Below, one piece after another: positions 32,222-41,470 of a DNA stretch of 64,000 bases. The notes below the pieces were generated by a model. It searched no databases. It was not told the DNA's origin and was given only the letters and a program-made list of their open reading frames with translations. The position numbers and the translations under genes are program-made. Position 1 is the first letter of the stretch. Every line of letters begins with the position of its first letter. Location: assembly GCF_024623785.1 (NCBI RefSeq), contig NZ_JANKBZ010000003.1, forward strand, positions 496,001-560,000, given 5' to 3'. This DNA comes from Archangium lipolyticum (GTDB lineage: Bacteria; Myxococcota; Myxococcia; Myxococcales; Myxococcaceae).

Positions 32222-33886
32222 TCACTCGATCCGCGAGTTGAGGGTGAAGCCGGTGACGGTCCGGATCTGACTGTCGTCCAGGTTGACGAAGCTGATGCGG
32301 CCGGCCGGATGGAGCTGGGACACGAAGACACGGTGGCGGGTCTCCTCGGTCGCCCCGGCGAACCCACCGGCGTAGGCCGGGGGAGAAGCCAGCGAGACGG
32401 AGTGGGATACGAGCGTCGAGAGGTCCACCGCGTCCACGGCGTAGCGGCGCTCCGTGTCACTGCGCAGCGTCACCCCGACGAAGCCTCCGCCGGAGGAGAA
32501 GGCCAGCTGCGCCGGCTCCAGCTTCCCGGTGCGGCGCAGTTGCAGGTAGCCCGAGGGGAGATCGAGCACCGAGTACCCCCGGTCCGCGTCCACGGCACGC
32601 TCGTACGGGTCGGTCGCGGTGGAGGCGGGCTCGGGCTTGTGGATGATGACCGCCGCGCGGCCGTCCGCCGAGAGGGCTACGCGGTCCACGCGCTTCTCCA
32701 GCGGGTAGCGGGTGACGGTGCCCGAGGGGAGCTCCACCCGGGTGAGCGACTCGTCATTGAGGACGGTGGTGTAGACGAGCGCGAAGTGGCCCCCGCCGTC
32801 CGGCGGCAGCACCACCTGGCCCACCGAGGTCTCCGGCACGTCGATGAGCTGGATGCCCGAGGGGTCCACGAGATCGCCCGGCAGCTCGATGAAGGCGAGC
32901 TGGCCCGCGGTGCGCAGCGCCGCCACGGCCCCCGATCCATCCGGGAGCAGATCCACGTCCGTGGCCACCTCGGGGAGCGTCACGGTGCGGAAGGCAGCCC
33001 CGTCGAAGGACGCCAGCATCGCCGCGCTGGTGGCGCGCAGCAGGACGCGCTGCCCATCGGGCGTGGCCACCACCTCGCGCGAGTTGATGTCCGCCGCCAT
33101 GGCCGCCGGCAGCGAGATGCGCACCGGCAGCGGCTGCTGGCGCGGGGCGGACAGGTCGAGCACCGTCACCGTGCTCTTGGCGAAGACGTAGGCGTGCGTG
33201 GCCACGCCTTCCTCCTGACGGAAGAGGACGTCCGTCACGCGGAACCCGGCGGAGCGCTCGAGGACCGTGCGCTCGGCGGGCTCACCCCGTCGCGCCGCGC
33301 GCAGATCCACCAGCGACACCACGCCCTCGGCACCAGAGCCGGGCGGAGAGGACGGATCCGGCCACGCCAGCGCATACGCCCCATCCGGAGAGACGGACAC
33401 GCGCCCGTAGCGGCGGCCGAGCGGGACGCGCAACACGTGCGAGGGCAGCGTGGCGGAATCCACCACGGACAACGAGGCCTCCAGGGAGGACAGCGTCACC
33501 GCCGCGTCCTCGCCGGGCACCACGGCCACGTCCACCGGCGAGGCCCCCACCGGGATGGCCTCCAGCGTGAGCGTGCGCGGATCGATGCGCGTGAGGCTGT
33601 TGGCGCTCGGGGAGAGGACGTAGACGAAGCTCTTGCTGGCCAGCGGAGGGGGCGCGTCCGAGGCGTCCTTCTCGTCCTCCGGAGGGACGCAGGCGGACCG
33701 GGTGCAGGTGTAGCCGGCCGGGCAGTCCGCCGCCGTGTTGCAGACCGGCGCTCCACCGGGCTCGTTGGGGGCGCCTCCACTCCCGTCGCCCGGGGAGGGA
33801 CTCTCCCCGTAATCGGCGGAAGAGGCGCAGCCGGCGGCTCCGAGCGCCAGCAGGGTCAGTGTCATCCAGCAGAGTGCACGTGGCAT
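32222..33886 (-). CDS. Lipoprotein with Cys-rich N-terminal module and beta-propeller (first of operon)
   Basis: 554 residues. Lipobox LGAAGC (Cys20). A Gly/Pro linker leads to a small four-Cys module (VCNTAADCPAGYTCTRSACVPP) of the kind common in myxobacterial surface lipoproteins. A YVTN-like propeller follows (SFVYVLSPSANSLTRIDPRTLTLEAIPVGASPVDVAVVPG; RVSVSPDGAYALAWPD). It is paralogous in layout to the next gene. Together with the downstream beta-barrel it suggests a surface assembly. Divergent from the membrane protein gene. Confidence 0.8.
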   Translation of the reverse strand: MPRALCWMTLTLLALGAAGCASSADYGESPSPGDGSGGAPNEPGGAPVCNTAADCPAGYTCTRSACVPPEDEKDASDAPPPLASKSFVYVLSPSANSLTRIDPRTLTLEAIPVGASPVDVAVVPGEDAAVTLSSLEASLSVVDSATLPSHVLRVPLGRRYGRVSVSPDGAYALAWPDPSSPPGSGAEGVVSLVDLRAARRGEPAERTVLERSAGFRVTDVLFRQEEGVATHAYVFAKSTVTVLDLSAPRQQPLPVRISLPAAMAADINSREVVATPDGQRVLLRATSAAMLASFDGAAFRTVTLPEVATDVDLLPDGSGAVAALRTAGQLAFIELPGDLVDPSGIQLIDVPETSVGQVVLPPDGGGHFALVYTTVLNDESLTRVELPSGTVTRYPLEKRVDRVALSADGRAAVIIHKPEPASTATDPYERAVDADRGYSVLDLPSGYLQLRRTGKLEPAQLAFSSGGGFVGVTLRSDTERRYAVDAVDLSTLVSHSVSLASPPAYAGGFAGATEETRHRVFVSQLHPAGRISFVNLDDSQIRTVTGFTLNSRIE

Positions 33887-33992
33887 CGCGGCTTCCCTTG
33901 GGAGAGGATCAGCGGACAGGGCAGTAGCACTTCGGGTGCCATTTGCACACCCAGTGATATCGCGGACTTACGCCGCATCAGGGCCTGGAAAT

Positions 33993-34033
33993 CCTGACAC
34001 CCGGGCCACGGCTGGCAGGACATCGGTGTCAGG
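33993..34033. repeat. 9-bp perfect inverted repeat in the divergent intergenic region
   Basis: CCTGACACC (33993-34001) and GGTGTCAGG (34025-34033) are perfect inverted copies separated by 23 bases, in the 247-base region between the propeller operon and the membrane protein gene. Candidate operator or cruciform; no T-tract follows, so it is not a terminator. Confidence 0.45.
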
Positions 34034-34133
34034 GGCCACTCCCATGCGCGCATCTCGCACTCCGGGCGGGCCTCCGATCGCTCGGCTCCGTGCACATCTT
34101 TCCCCGGCCGCACCGCTCCGCTGGAGGTGCCCC

Positions 34134-35774
34134 ATGGCTGGCGAGGATCAGAAAGTCCGCCGTTCGACCCGATCCGCCGCCGCTCGCGAGCGCACTCTGC
34201 GGCTGCTGTGGACGTTGCTCGGGCTCGTTGCAGTGGGAGTAGTGCTCGTCGTGCCCCAGGTGCGCGACAAGCTCGTGCGGGGGCTGCGCTACTCCTGGGA
34301 GCACTTCTTCTTCTTCACGTGGCTGGGGATCTGCGCGCTCCTGCCGAGCGTGCTGGCCTTCGCCCACCGGGTGCGCAGCAACAGGCGCTATGTGGGAGCC
34401 CGGATGGAGGTGCTGCGCTGCTACCTCGTCGCGGCGCGTCATTACGCGAGCACCCGGGGCCGAGCCGAGACGGCCCGGATCTTCACCGCGGGGTTGGGCA
34501 AGGAGGCGATGGAACAGAACCGGCCCGGCGTCCTCATGCTGCTGGGGGGCGCGGCGGCACTCTCCATCCCCTTCTTGCTGGTGGCCACCCTCTCGGCGGC
34601 CTACATGTTCCCGGACCTCATCGACGACCTGACCCAGTATGCGGCCGTCACCGGCGACTTCGAGGAGGGACTGCGCGGGCTGATGTTCGCCGGGTTCGGC
34701 GTCTACGTGTACACGCTGCTGCTCATCATCCACCGCATGCAGTCGGCGGCGCTCTCCTCCGAGTTCCTCCTGGGCGCCACCCTGCGCGCCCTCATCACCC
34801 TGGTGCTGGGATTCGTCGCCGGGCAGACGCAGCTCATCCAGGCGGCCGGCACGGACAACCAGAGCCGCTTCCTCTATTTCACCCTGGGAGCCTTCCCGAC
34901 CTGGGCGCTTCAGGCGCTGCGGCGGCGCGTGGTGTCGATCTTCCAGCCCACCGTGCCCAGCCAGGAGGCCCTGTCCCTGGAGTACGTGGACGGCGTCAAT
35001 GATCGCATCACCGAGCGGCTGGAGGAGCTGGGCATCTCGGACATCCAGCACCTGGCCTCGTCGGATCCAGGGGAGCTGACGCTGCGAACGCTCTACCCGC
35101 TCGCGCGCGCGGTCGACTGGGTGGATCAGGCGATCCTCATCACCTACCTGCGGGACAAGATCGGCGTGGCGCGGCAGCTGGGCGTGCGCGGGGCCGTCGA
35201 CATGCGAGAGCTCTTCCTGGAGGCGCGGCAGCGCACGGACCCGGAGGATCGAACCCGGACGGATCTGCTGGACGCGACCGAGCGGGCGAGGACCCTGCTG
35301 CAGGACCTGGCCACCCGGAGCGGCCTGCCGCCGCAGGCGATCTACAATATCGGGGCGAGGCTGGCGGAGGACTACCAGGTGGACTTCCTGGCGTACCTGC
35401 GCAACCGCCGCAGCCAGTCCTGGCCGCTGAGGACGCTGGTCGAGGCCATCGGCCGCGCGCTCGAGGACGCGGGGATGACGCCGCAGGGCGAGCCCGACAT
35501 GGATGGAATTCCAGGAGGCTCCTTCGATGCCCGGCAGTTGGACGATCCCGAGGTCCAGAAGCGATTCAAGGACCGGCTCGCGCAGGAACTGCACGCGATG
35601 TCCCTGGAGTGGACGGGGACCCTCGAGGAGCTGCGCCAGGCCGACAGCTACCAGGAGCTCTACGACATCCTCCTGGCGCGGATCCGCCTGAGGCCGAACG
35701 AACCCTCGCAGGCCCTGGCGCAGCCGCCCGGTGGCCGTTTCCGGCTGCCTCGCTGGCTGCAACGGACACACTGA
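34134..35774 (+). CDS. Polytopic membrane protein with large cytoplasmic C-terminal region
   Basis: 546 residues from the ATG at 34134 (GGAGGT four bases upstream). Five membrane helices (about 24-42, 51-72, 140-165, 188-207, 220-240) are followed by ~300 soluble residues containing ITERLEELGISDIQHLASSDPGELTLRTLYPLARAVDWVDQAILITYL, a helix-hairpin-helix-like or saposin-like segment seen in several uncharacterised membrane proteins. I do not recognise the family. No neighbour suggests a role. Confidence 0.75.
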   Translation: MAGEDQKVRRSTRSAAARERTLRLLWTLLGLVAVGVVLVVPQVRDKLVRGLRYSWEHFFFFTWLGICALLPSVLAFAHRVRSNRRYVGARMEVLRCYLVAARHYASTRGRAETARIFTAGLGKEAMEQNRPGVLMLLGGAAALSIPFLLVATLSAAYMFPDLIDDLTQYAAVTGDFEEGLRGLMFAGFGVYVYTLLLIIHRMQSAALSSEFLLGATLRALITLVLGFVAGQTQLIQAAGTDNQSRFLYFTLGAFPTWALQALRRRVVSIFQPTVPSQEALSLEYVDGVNDRITERLEELGISDIQHLASSDPGELTLRTLYPLARAVDWVDQAILITYLRDKIGVARQLGVRGAVDMRELFLEARQRTDPEDRTRTDLLDATERARTLLQDLATRSGLPPQAIYNIGARLAEDYQVDFLAYLRNRRSQSWPLRTLVEAIGRALEDAGMTPQGEPDMDGIPGGSFDARQLDDPEVQKRFKDRLAQELHAMSLEWTGTLEELRQADSYQELYDILLARIRLRPNEPSQALAQPPGGRFRLPRWLQRTH

Positions 35775-35781
35775 GCGGCCG

Positions 35782-36237
35782 TCAGGAGCGTGCCAGACAG
35801 GCCTCTTCGTAGTCCCACCGGTCCTGCTCGCGGCCTGAATCCAGTACCCGTCTCAGCTCATCCCATGAAACGGATGGAGGCACATCGATCGCAATCAGGC
35901 CTCGCAGGTGGCTCTGTTCCGTCGAGCAGCCCAGCCGTTTGAAGATTCCATGCACCTCGGGAGCTTCGTCAGGTTCGTACACGACGACACGGAACGTGCT
36001 GTGTCCCGAGGGATGGACGACGTCCTTGTAGAGGAGCATGCCCTCCTCCGGCTCCGCCGAGACGACGTCATCCAAGGCAATGCCCGTGGCGAAGAAAGGG
36101 ATGTTATCGATCTTGTAGAGCCCCTCACCCACTTCGATAGCCCAAAGCGTTTCCGCGCTGGCGGGAGGATACCCATCCTCATCCTGCTCGAGGTGGAACA
36201 GTATCTTGACGTATTGATCAGAGGATGTCCCTGTCAT
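35782..36237 (-). CDS. DUF4265 protein, candidate immunity protein
   Basis: 151 residues, acidic and cytoplasmic. The DUF4265 pattern is clear: VKILFHLEQDEDGYPPASAETLWAIEVGEGLYKIDNIPFFATGIALDDVV, then a second half with FRVVVYEP. DUF4265 proteins are frequently encoded next to toxin genes and are regarded as immunity proteins in several polymorphic toxin loci. Here the gene directly follows (12 bases) an HNH nuclease remnant on the same strand, which supports that reading. Confidence 0.8.
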   Translation of the reverse strand: MTGTSSDQYVKILFHLEQDEDGYPPASAETLWAIEVGEGLYKIDNIPFFATGIALDDVVSAEPEEGMLLYKDVVHPSGHSTFRVVVYEPDEAPEVHGIFKRLGCSTEQSHLRGLIAIDVPPSVSWDELRRVLDSGREQDRWDYEEACLARS

Positions 36238-36249
36238 GACGAATGAGGC

Positions 36250-36438
36250 TCACGGAGCCTTGTCGCTCTTCTTGAGATTACAATCCCTGCAGAGAACCTG
36301 GCCGTTGTCTGGATCGCCTTCGCCGCCCTTTGCGCGTGGGATGACGTGGTCGACAAGGTGTGAAGCCATTTCATGCCCGCATCTTGAGCGGAGGTGACGA
36401 GCACGGACAAGTAAGGTCCGCTTCCTGGGGGCCGTCAC
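36250..36438 (-). pseudogene. HNH endonuclease toxin remnant (C-terminal end)
   Basis: 62 codons as open, from a GTG without ribosome site. The last ~40 residues are a normal HNH core end: SHLVDHVIPRAKGGEGDPDNGQVLCRDCNLKKSDK, with the metal-binding Asp-His, the central Asn and the C-terminal CxxC-like Cys pair. The first Cys pair and any upstream delivery domain are missing, and an in-frame TGA lies five codons upstream. I read this as the tail of a deleted polymorphic-toxin gene left with its DUF4265 immunity gene. A small functional HNH protein is less likely. Confidence 0.55.
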
Positions 36439-36546
36439 GGGAGGAGGCCATCATCCGAGAAACCAGTGCAGGCCCTTTTCCGCTGCCGTAATCTGCGCGC
36501 CCTCCACAGGCCGAGCGACGGCCGCGTACCCCAGGCGAACCCGACG

Positions 36547-39228
36547 ATGAAGACGTTCCGTTCCATCAACCCCGAGCTCCTCCCCAAGCACTTCGAAGCC
36601 GAGAGCGTCGAGAAGCGCCTCGATGCCCGCTGGGAGTCGGAGGGGCTCCACCGCTACGACCCCTCGCGCCCGCGGGAGGAGACGTTCGTCGTCGACACGC
36701 CGCCCCCCACGGTGTCGGGCTCGCTGCACGTGGGACACATCTTCAGCTACACGCACGCGGACGTCATCGTCCGGCAGCAGCGGATGCTCGGGCGCAACAT
36801 CTTCTACCCCATGGGCTGGGACGACAACGGTCTGCCCACCGAGCGCCGGGTGCAGAACTACTTCAACGTCCGCGCCGACGTGCGCACCCCGTACGAGCCC
36901 GGCCTGCGCATGGAGCAGGCCACGGCCGAGTCCTCGAAGCAGCCGCCGCGCACGGTGTCCCGCCCCAACTTCATCGAGCTGTGCCACCAGGTGACCAAGC
37001 AGGACGAGCAGGTCTTCAAGGCGCTGTGGCGGCGCATCGGCCTGTCGGTGGACTGGGAGGAGGAGTACGCCACCATCGACGACCACAGCCGCGAGCTGGC
37101 GCAGTTCTCCTTCCTGGACCTGTACGAGAAGGGCCATGCCTACTCGGTGACTGCGCCCACGATGTGGGACGTGGACTTCCAGACGGCGGTGGCCCAGGCG
37201 GAGGTGGAGGATCGGCCCCAGGCGGGCGCGTTCCACGACATCGCGTTCGCGGTGGAGGGCTCGGACGCGCACTTCACCATCGCCACCACGCGGCCGGAGC
37301 TGCTGGCCGCCTGCGTCGGCGTCACCGCGCACCCCGACGACGAGCGCTACAAGGGCCTCTTCGGCAAGCGCGCCATCACCCCGCTGTTCCGCGTCCCGGT
37401 GCCCATCTTCCCCAGCGAGCTGGCGGATCCCACCAAGGGCACCGGCATCCTCATGGTGTGCACCTTCGGTGATGCCACGGACGTGCTCTGGTGGCGCCAG
37501 CAGAAGCTGCCGCTGCGGCAGATCATCGGACGCAACGGGCGGCTGCTCCCCCTCACCTTCGGGGCGCCGGGCTGGGAGAGCCTCGACGCCACGGCCGCGC
37601 AGGGCTTCTACGCGGGCCTGCAGGGCAAGTCGGTGAAGCAGGCGCGCACGGCCATCGTGGAGCTGCTGCGGCGCGAGGACGGCGCGGCGAAGCCGGGCAT
37701 GGGTGCCCCGCTCATCGGCGAGCCGAAGCCCATCCAGCGCGACGTGAAGTTCTTCGAGAAGGGCGACCAGCCGCTCGAGTTCATCTCCACGCGCCAGTGG
37801 TTCGTGCGGCTGATGGACAAGAAGGAGCAGTTGCTGCGCTTCGGCGAGCGGGTGCAGTGGCACCCCGAGCACATGGGCTCGCGCTACCGCAACTGGACGG
37901 AGAACCTTCAGCTCGATTGGTGCATCAGCCGCCAGCGCTACTTCGGCGTGCAGTTCCCCGTGTGGTACCCGCTGGACGCGGAGGGCAACCCGCTGCACGA
38001 CAAGCCCATCCTGGCGCCTCGCGAGCGGCTGCCAGTGGATCCGACGGTGGACGTGCCGCCGGGCTACGAGGCCGCGCAGCGGGACCAGCCCAACGGCTTC
38101 ACGGCCGAGTCGGACGTGTTCGACACCTGGTTCACCAGCTCGCTGACGCCGCAGATCGCCTCGGGCTGGGTGAAGGATCCGGAACGGCACCGGAGGGTGT
38201 TCCCCTCGGACATCCGGCCGCAGAGCCATGAGATCATCCGGACGTGGGCCTTCTACACCATCGCCAAGGCGATGCTGCACGAGGACACCATCCCCTGGAA
38301 GCACGTGCTCATCTCCGGGTGGATCCTCGATCCGGACCGCAAGAAGATGTCCAAGAGCAAGGGCAACGTCATCACGCCCATGCACCTCATCGAGAACTAC
38401 GGGGCGGACGCGGTGCGCTACTGGGCGGCCTCGGCGCGCCTGGGTACGGATACGGCCTTCGACGAGAAGGTCTTCAAGGTGGGCAAGCGGCTGGTCACGA
38501 AGATCTTCAACGCGGGCAAGTACGTGCTCGCCCAGACGGCCCAGGAGCACCCCATCACCCACGAGCTGGACCGGGCCTTCGTGTGGAAGCTCGCGAGCCT
38601 CGTCGAGACAGCGACGGCGTCCTACAAGGATTTCGAGTTCGCGCCGGCGCTGGCGAACACGGAGAGCTTCTTCTGGTCGAGCTTCACGGACACGTACCTG
38701 GAGCTGGTGAAGGCGCGGGCGCGCGGTGAGTCCTCGGGTGGCGAGGAGGCGCGCGGCTCGGCGGTGGCGGCGCTGCGGCTGGGGCTGAACGTGCTGCTGC
38801 GGCTGTTCGCCCCCGTGCTGCCCTACATCACCGAGGAGGTGTGGGGCTGGGCCTTCGCGGAGGACACGGGACACAAGAGCATCCACCGTGCCCCCTGGCC
38901 CGACGCCCGCACCTTCGAGGGCATCGCGAAGCCGGCCCACGCGGCCTCCTTCCAGCTCGCGGAGGGTGCGCAGCAGGCGATCAACAAGCGCAAGAGCGAG
39001 TCGGGCGCGGGCGTGGGTCGGGGCATCACGCGCATGAAGCTCGCGGCCAATGCCGCCACGCTCGCGGGCTTCGAGCGGGTGCGGGAGGACGTGCTGTCCG
39101 CGACCCGTTGCCAGAGCGCGGAGCTGGTGGAGAAGGCGGACCTCGCCGACAACACCTTCGAGATCGTGGACTTCGAGCTGGCACCGGCCGCGGAAAAGGA
39201 GAAGGCCCCGGAGCCCACCGAGGCCTGA
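36547..39228 (+). CDS. valS: Valyl-tRNA synthetase, short (no C-terminal coiled coil) type
   Basis: 893 residues from the ATG at 36547. Class I signatures are SGSLHVGHIFSYTH (HIGH) and KKMSKSKGNVI (KMSKS), with GWILDPDRKKMSKS placement as in ValRS. The sequence FYPMGWDDNGLPTERRVQNYF marks the variant ValRS group seen in archaea, actinobacteria and rickettsiae, as opposed to the usual bacterial enzyme. The C terminus ends soon after the anticodon-binding domain (PVLPYITEEVWGWAF) with only a short tail. It charges tRNA-Val and edits Thr-tRNA. Essential unless a second valS exists elsewhere. Toxin/immunity remnants flank it on both sides. Confidence 0.95.
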   Translation: MKTFRSINPELLPKHFEAESVEKRLDARWESEGLHRYDPSRPREETFVVDTPPPTVSGSLHVGHIFSYTHADVIVRQQRMLGRNIFYPMGWDDNGLPTERRVQNYFNVRADVRTPYEPGLRMEQATAESSKQPPRTVSRPNFIELCHQVTKQDEQVFKALWRRIGLSVDWEEEYATIDDHSRELAQFSFLDLYEKGHAYSVTAPTMWDVDFQTAVAQAEVEDRPQAGAFHDIAFAVEGSDAHFTIATTRPELLAACVGVTAHPDDERYKGLFGKRAITPLFRVPVPIFPSELADPTKGTGILMVCTFGDATDVLWWRQQKLPLRQIIGRNGRLLPLTFGAPGWESLDATAAQGFYAGLQGKSVKQARTAIVELLRREDGAAKPGMGAPLIGEPKPIQRDVKFFEKGDQPLEFISTRQWFVRLMDKKEQLLRFGERVQWHPEHMGSRYRNWTENLQLDWCISRQRYFGVQFPVWYPLDAEGNPLHDKPILAPRERLPVDPTVDVPPGYEAAQRDQPNGFTAESDVFDTWFTSSLTPQIASGWVKDPERHRRVFPSDIRPQSHEIIRTWAFYTIAKAMLHEDTIPWKHVLISGWILDPDRKKMSKSKGNVITPMHLIENYGADAVRYWAASARLGTDTAFDEKVFKVGKRLVTKIFNAGKYVLAQTAQEHPITHELDRAFVWKLASLVETATASYKDFEFAPALANTESFFWSSFTDTYLELVKARARGESSGGEEARGSAVAALRLGLNVLLRLFAPVLPYITEEVWGWAFAEDTGHKSIHRAPWPDARTFEGIAKPAHAASFQLAEGAQQAINKRKSESGAGVGRGITRMKLAANAATLAGFERVREDVLSATRCQSAELVEKADLADNTFEIVDFELAPAAEKEKAPEPTEA

Positions 39229-39230
39229 GG

Positions 39231-40250
39231 TCAGTCGAGGAAACGCCTCCACCAACGACGTAGCTCCTCCTCGTCGTTGGCCCGGCCCTGGCTGCGGAGA
39301 AACCCCCAAGGGAATGGCTCCAGCCAGGGCTCCAGTACCTTCGCGAGCTCGCGATACGCGGGAAGGAGCTGGCCGTGCGTCAGGTCTCCCGCCTCGGGCT
39401 CTGGTCCCAGGGTCACCAGAACGCGCTCGCCATCCAGTTCCCGCACTTCAGTGGACGGGAACTGGAGCCTCGCGCGAAGGCCCGCTGCGCCCCCCAGAGC
39501 GCTGAGCACCGGCAGGCCGAAGAAATTCATCCAGTGGACGCCATCCACCTGGGTGCCCAGCTCGTCGCGAATGCCGGCGTCGCGAATATCGAAGCCGGGA
39601 TGACGGACCAGTAGCGGGCGCAGGATGTCGAGCCGGTCCAGACTGGGGTACGCGACATCGAGGGCAAGCCCCGCATGGCCGGAGGCGAAAGGGAGCCGGG
39701 AGGCCATGTCGAGAGCGAGCGTATGCACGACCCCGGCCCCCTTCTCCTCGAGGTACTCCGTTGGCAGGGTGGCGCGTAGGACGCTTGCGCTGCTGGCAGG
39801 GGCTTCGCGCCAGGGAATTCGAGCGTGGTAGGTGAACGAGAAGCCACTGTCCTGTTCACCGTAGATGCCAAAGTAGGGCTCCGCCCCGGCCTTCTCTGGC
39901 TGAGAAGCCTCATCCTCGTCGTAGTCGTCGAAGTACCTGCGCTCTTTCGGGTTCAGGGTGTCCCGAATGAGCTCCCACCCCCTGTCACCGAGCTTGGACG
40001 GCTCCCAGTCGCAGCAGGTGTATTCAACCAAGGCGCTCGGGCCACCCTTCACGGCGCGCAAGTAACTGTCGAGGGCATGAGACACCCCCGCCGCGATGTC
40101 GAAGTGGTCGTGTGGCACGAAAAAGACGATGCGCACGATGTCTCGTGCCACGAGACGTGCCCAGAGATGCTCGACGTCCCCTGACTCCGGTGTCCAGGAC
40201 GTGTATCTGACAGGCCCTGGGATTCGCACTCGTGGATGGGTCGAAGTCAT
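39231..40250 (-). CDS. DUF3396 protein, immunity protein for a VRR-NUC-type toxin
   Basis: 339 residues from the ATG at 40250. Cytoplasmic, Trp/Tyr/Asp-rich, with the DUF3396 pattern (FVPHDHFDIAAGVSHALDSYLRAV; WMNFFGLPVLSALGGAAGLR; RELAKVLEPWLEPFPWGF). The family is annotated as type VI immunity for VRR-NUC toxins and is abundant in myxobacteria. The small nuclease fragment that starts nine bases upstream matches that partner. Convergent with valS, three bases from its stop. Confidence 0.85.
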   Translation of the reverse strand: MTSTHPRVRIPGPVRYTSWTPESGDVEHLWARLVARDIVRIVFFVPHDHFDIAAGVSHALDSYLRAVKGGPSALVEYTCCDWEPSKLGDRGWELIRDTLNPKERRYFDDYDEDEASQPEKAGAEPYFGIYGEQDSGFSFTYHARIPWREAPASSASVLRATLPTEYLEEKGAGVVHTLALDMASRLPFASGHAGLALDVAYPSLDRLDILRPLLVRHPGFDIRDAGIRDELGTQVDGVHWMNFFGLPVLSALGGAAGLRARLQFPSTEVRELDGERVLVTLGPEPEAGDLTHGQLLPAYRELAKVLEPWLEPFPWGFLRSQGRANDEEELRRWWRRFLD

Positions 40251-40258
40251 CTGCTTTC

Positions 40259-40528
40259 CTACTGGCGAACGACGCCCCGTTGCGGGGTGACGAGGGCCGG
40301 GAGGCACTTACCGCCGAGGTTGCCATAGGACTTCATCTGCTCGACAACCTCATTCGACCACGGATTGCTACCCACCGCGTAGCCGCAGGGGAACTTGAGG
40401 TCATAGATGCACTGAATCCGGGTGATGTTGCGAGTGAAGTGGACGACGATGTCCGGCTGCAGTGAACCAGCTCGCCTGTCGGTGAGTAGCACCTCCCCGG
40501 TGAGCTTCGAGAGAGTGAGCTGCGACAA
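40259..40528 (-). pseudogene. VRR-NUC-like nuclease toxin fragment (5'-truncated)
   Basis: 89 codons from a TTG without a ribosome site. LTGEVLLTDRRAGSLQPDIVVHFTRN and then IQCIYDLKFPCGYAVGSNPW match the end of the PD-(D/E)XK-like nuclease domain (D followed by DxK: Asp in PDIVV, Asp-Lys in YDLKFPC) of toxins paired with DUF3396. In-frame homologous-looking sequence continues upstream to about 40560 without a start, then the next gene begins on the other strand. The toxin gene has lost its N-terminal and delivery region. Its immunity gene follows intact. Confidence 0.6.
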
Positions 40529-40576
40529 CTCGCCGCAGGTGCCCGCGTGCCCCGTCCCGTTAACGTGGCACCCACC

Positions 40577-41470
40577 ATGTGGAAGTCCCTCTCCCTCGCC
40601 CTCCCGCTCGTGGCCGGCCTCCTCGTTCCCACCGCGGGGCTCGCCTGCGCCACCTGCTCCTGTGGCGATCCGACCCTCACCTCCATGGGCACCGAGCAGC
40701 CCTTCGCCGGCCGCCTTCGGCTCGCCACCCAGCTGCGCGCCTGGAGCCAGACGACCGGCCAGCAGGCCATTGACGCCGTCTCCTTGCGCGAGCTGCGCAT
40801 GGACGTCTCCGTGGCCTACGCCCCCGTCCCCTGGCTCTTCCTGTCCGCCACCCTGCCCCTCCAGGCCCGGACCGTGCAGGACGTCAGCCTCGCGCGCGAG
40901 ACGGCCTGGGGGCTCGGGGACGTGGAGGTCGGCGCCAAGGTCTTCGTCTTCCGCGATCGCGATTTCTCGCCGGACAACCTCTTCGGAATCCTCGTGGGCA
41001 CCCGCCTCCCTACCTCGCCCACGCAGCGCGATGCGGCGGGGCGCCCCCTATCGCTCGATGCGCAGCTCGGCACGGCCTCCGTGGACCCGTTCCTCGGGCT
41101 GGCCTGGTCCGGCTTCCGCTCCGACTGGTCCTTCCTCGCCAGTGCCACTGGCTATCTCCCCACCCGAGGACGCGAGGGCTTCCGCGCCGGAGCCTCCCTC
41201 CGCACCACACTGGCCACCCAATTCCAGCCGAGCCCACGCTGGGCCCTGCGTCTCGCCGTGGACAGCCGACTCGAGGGCCCCAGTGACACCCTCGGCGTGA
41301 AGGATCCCGTGGGCAGCGGCTTCGTCGCCTTCCTCTCCCCGGACGTACTGCTCAGCCCGACCACCGACGTGGTGGTGCAGCTCGGCGTGCGCGTTCCCTT
41401 CTTCAACCGCCTGCGCGGCAACGTCCACCAGACGCCCATCCTCCAGGCCTCCATCGCCTACGACCTATGA
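40577..41470 (+). CDS. Outer-membrane beta-barrel transporter-like protein
   Basis: 297 residues from the ATG at 40577. Signal peptide to about residue 23, then a Cys-rich start of the mature protein (CATCSCGDPTLTSMG), typical of a family of metal-associated outer-membrane proteins. The rest consists of amphipathic strands with aromatic girdles (DVSVAYAPVPWLFLSATLPL, GDVEVGAKVFVFRDRDFSPD) ending ILQASIAYDL. The next gene overlaps by ATGA and encodes a small lipoprotein, so the pair is probably one system; metal transport is a guess from the Cys motif. Confidence 0.75.
   Translation: MWKSLSLALPLVAGLLVPTAGLACATCSCGDPTLTSMGTEQPFAGRLRLATQLRAWSQTTGQQAIDAVSLRELRMDVSVAYAPVPWLFLSATLPLQARTVQDVSLARETAWGLGDVEVGAKVFVFRDRDFSPDNLFGILVGTRLPTSPTQRDAAGRPLSLDAQLGTASVDPFLGLAWSGFRSDWSFLASATGYLPTRGREGFRAGASLRTTLATQFQPSPRWALRLAVDSRLEGPSDTLGVKDPVGSGFVAFLSPDVLLSPTTDVVVQLGVRVPFFNRLRGNVHQTPILQASIAYDL

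Noticed and set aside
36451..39309. 952-codon minus-strand frame opposite valS
   Set aside because: Mirror of valS codon bias; no domain pattern.
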